NCBI RefSeq assembly: GCF_014201315.1
Contig: NZ_JACHDY010000002.1
Location: 310,001-374,000, forward strand
DNA: 64,000 nt
Direction of reading: 5' to 3'
DNA from: Edaphobacter lichenicola
Lineage (GTDB): Bacteria > Acidobacteriota > Terriglobia > Terriglobales > Acidobacteriaceae
Part shown: positions 63,944 to 64,000 of the stretch, in pieces
How positions within the stretch are numbered: position 1 is the first letter of the stretch
Layout of the letters: each line of letters opens with the position of its first letter
Notes under the pieces: generated by a model
Database searches by the model: none
Told to the model about the DNA's origin: nothing
The model's input: the letters and a program-made list of their open reading frames with translations, nothing else
Made by a program: the position numbers and the translations under genes

Positions 63944-64000
63944 CAAAGCACCTCAACAACCGGTCTGCCCATGGCAAGCGGCGTAGCGAAACTCATCATC
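63943..64000 (-). CDS. 3' end of a gene running off the right edge
   Basis: The last 18 codons (FATPLAMGRPVVEVL then stop) of a minus-strand frame whose stop overlaps the next gene's start in TGATG. Identity cannot be judged. Confidence 0.45.
   Translation of the reverse strand, partial: MMSFATPLAMGRPVVEVL

Overview
The window looks like chromosome of an Acidobacteriota member of class Terriglobia (Granulicella/Edaphobacter/Terriglobus type). This is inferred from two very large Oar-like TonB-dependent receptors with an N-terminal carboxypeptidase-regulatory-like domain, a PEP-CTERM protein, the GC-rich C-ending codon use, and dispersed hairpin repeats. No rRNA, tRNA or CRISPR array was seen.

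Layout. (1) 0.4-16.7 kb is an envelope and lipid region: a sugar-nucleotide epimerase, a PEP-CTERM protein, a compact type III polyketide synthase / FAD reductase / acyl-carrier-protein run, a seven-helix PP2C phosphatase, a methyltransferase, a dedicated ketoacyl synthase, a DHA2 exporter, an FkbM methyltransferase, a frameshifted outer-membrane barrel pseudogene, a family 2 glycosyltransferase and FabF. (2) 17.3-26.9 kb holds an orphan TonB-dependent receptor and a fructose-6-phosphate node: phosphoketolase and acetate kinase (phosphoketolase shunt) beside GlmS, which draws on the same sugar phosphate. glmS carries an in-frame insertion derived from repeat DNA. (3) 27.0-41.4 kb is an accessory region: a lower-GC three-gene cassette of unknown function, a REP-like repeat family (about nine full or partial copies), a RAYT transposase cut off by one of these repeats, two copies of a second ~190-bp repeat, and many small single genes (DUF3617, WxPGxW-repeat protein, zinc-ribbon membrane protein, SDR/AraC pair, STAS, MgtC, YmgE-like). 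(4) 41.4-62.7 kb is a polysaccharide utilisation locus: GH36, GH95, a LacI regulator, GH97, a TonB-dependent receptor, a sugar porter, a DUF5107-TPR protein, GH27 with carbohydrate-binding modules, and an aldose-epimerase-like protein. (5) 62.8-64.0 kb starts an unrelated minus-strand operon that runs off the edge.

How it works together. The last locus probably imports and degrades an alpha-galactose-rich, possibly fucosylated, glycan: the receptor carries oligosaccharides across the outer membrane, GH27, GH36, GH97 and GH95 trim the non-reducing ends, mutarotase-like proteins handle the sugars and the MFS porter imports them. The clearest unlisted signal is regulatory. Three of its promoters share one layout: a perfect TTGACA box, a 17-18 bp spacer, a weak -10, and then an ~18-bp GTGTwCGTTACCG-type operator exactly where transcription should start, with a second, weaker site nearby. 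This looks like one LacI-family regulon.
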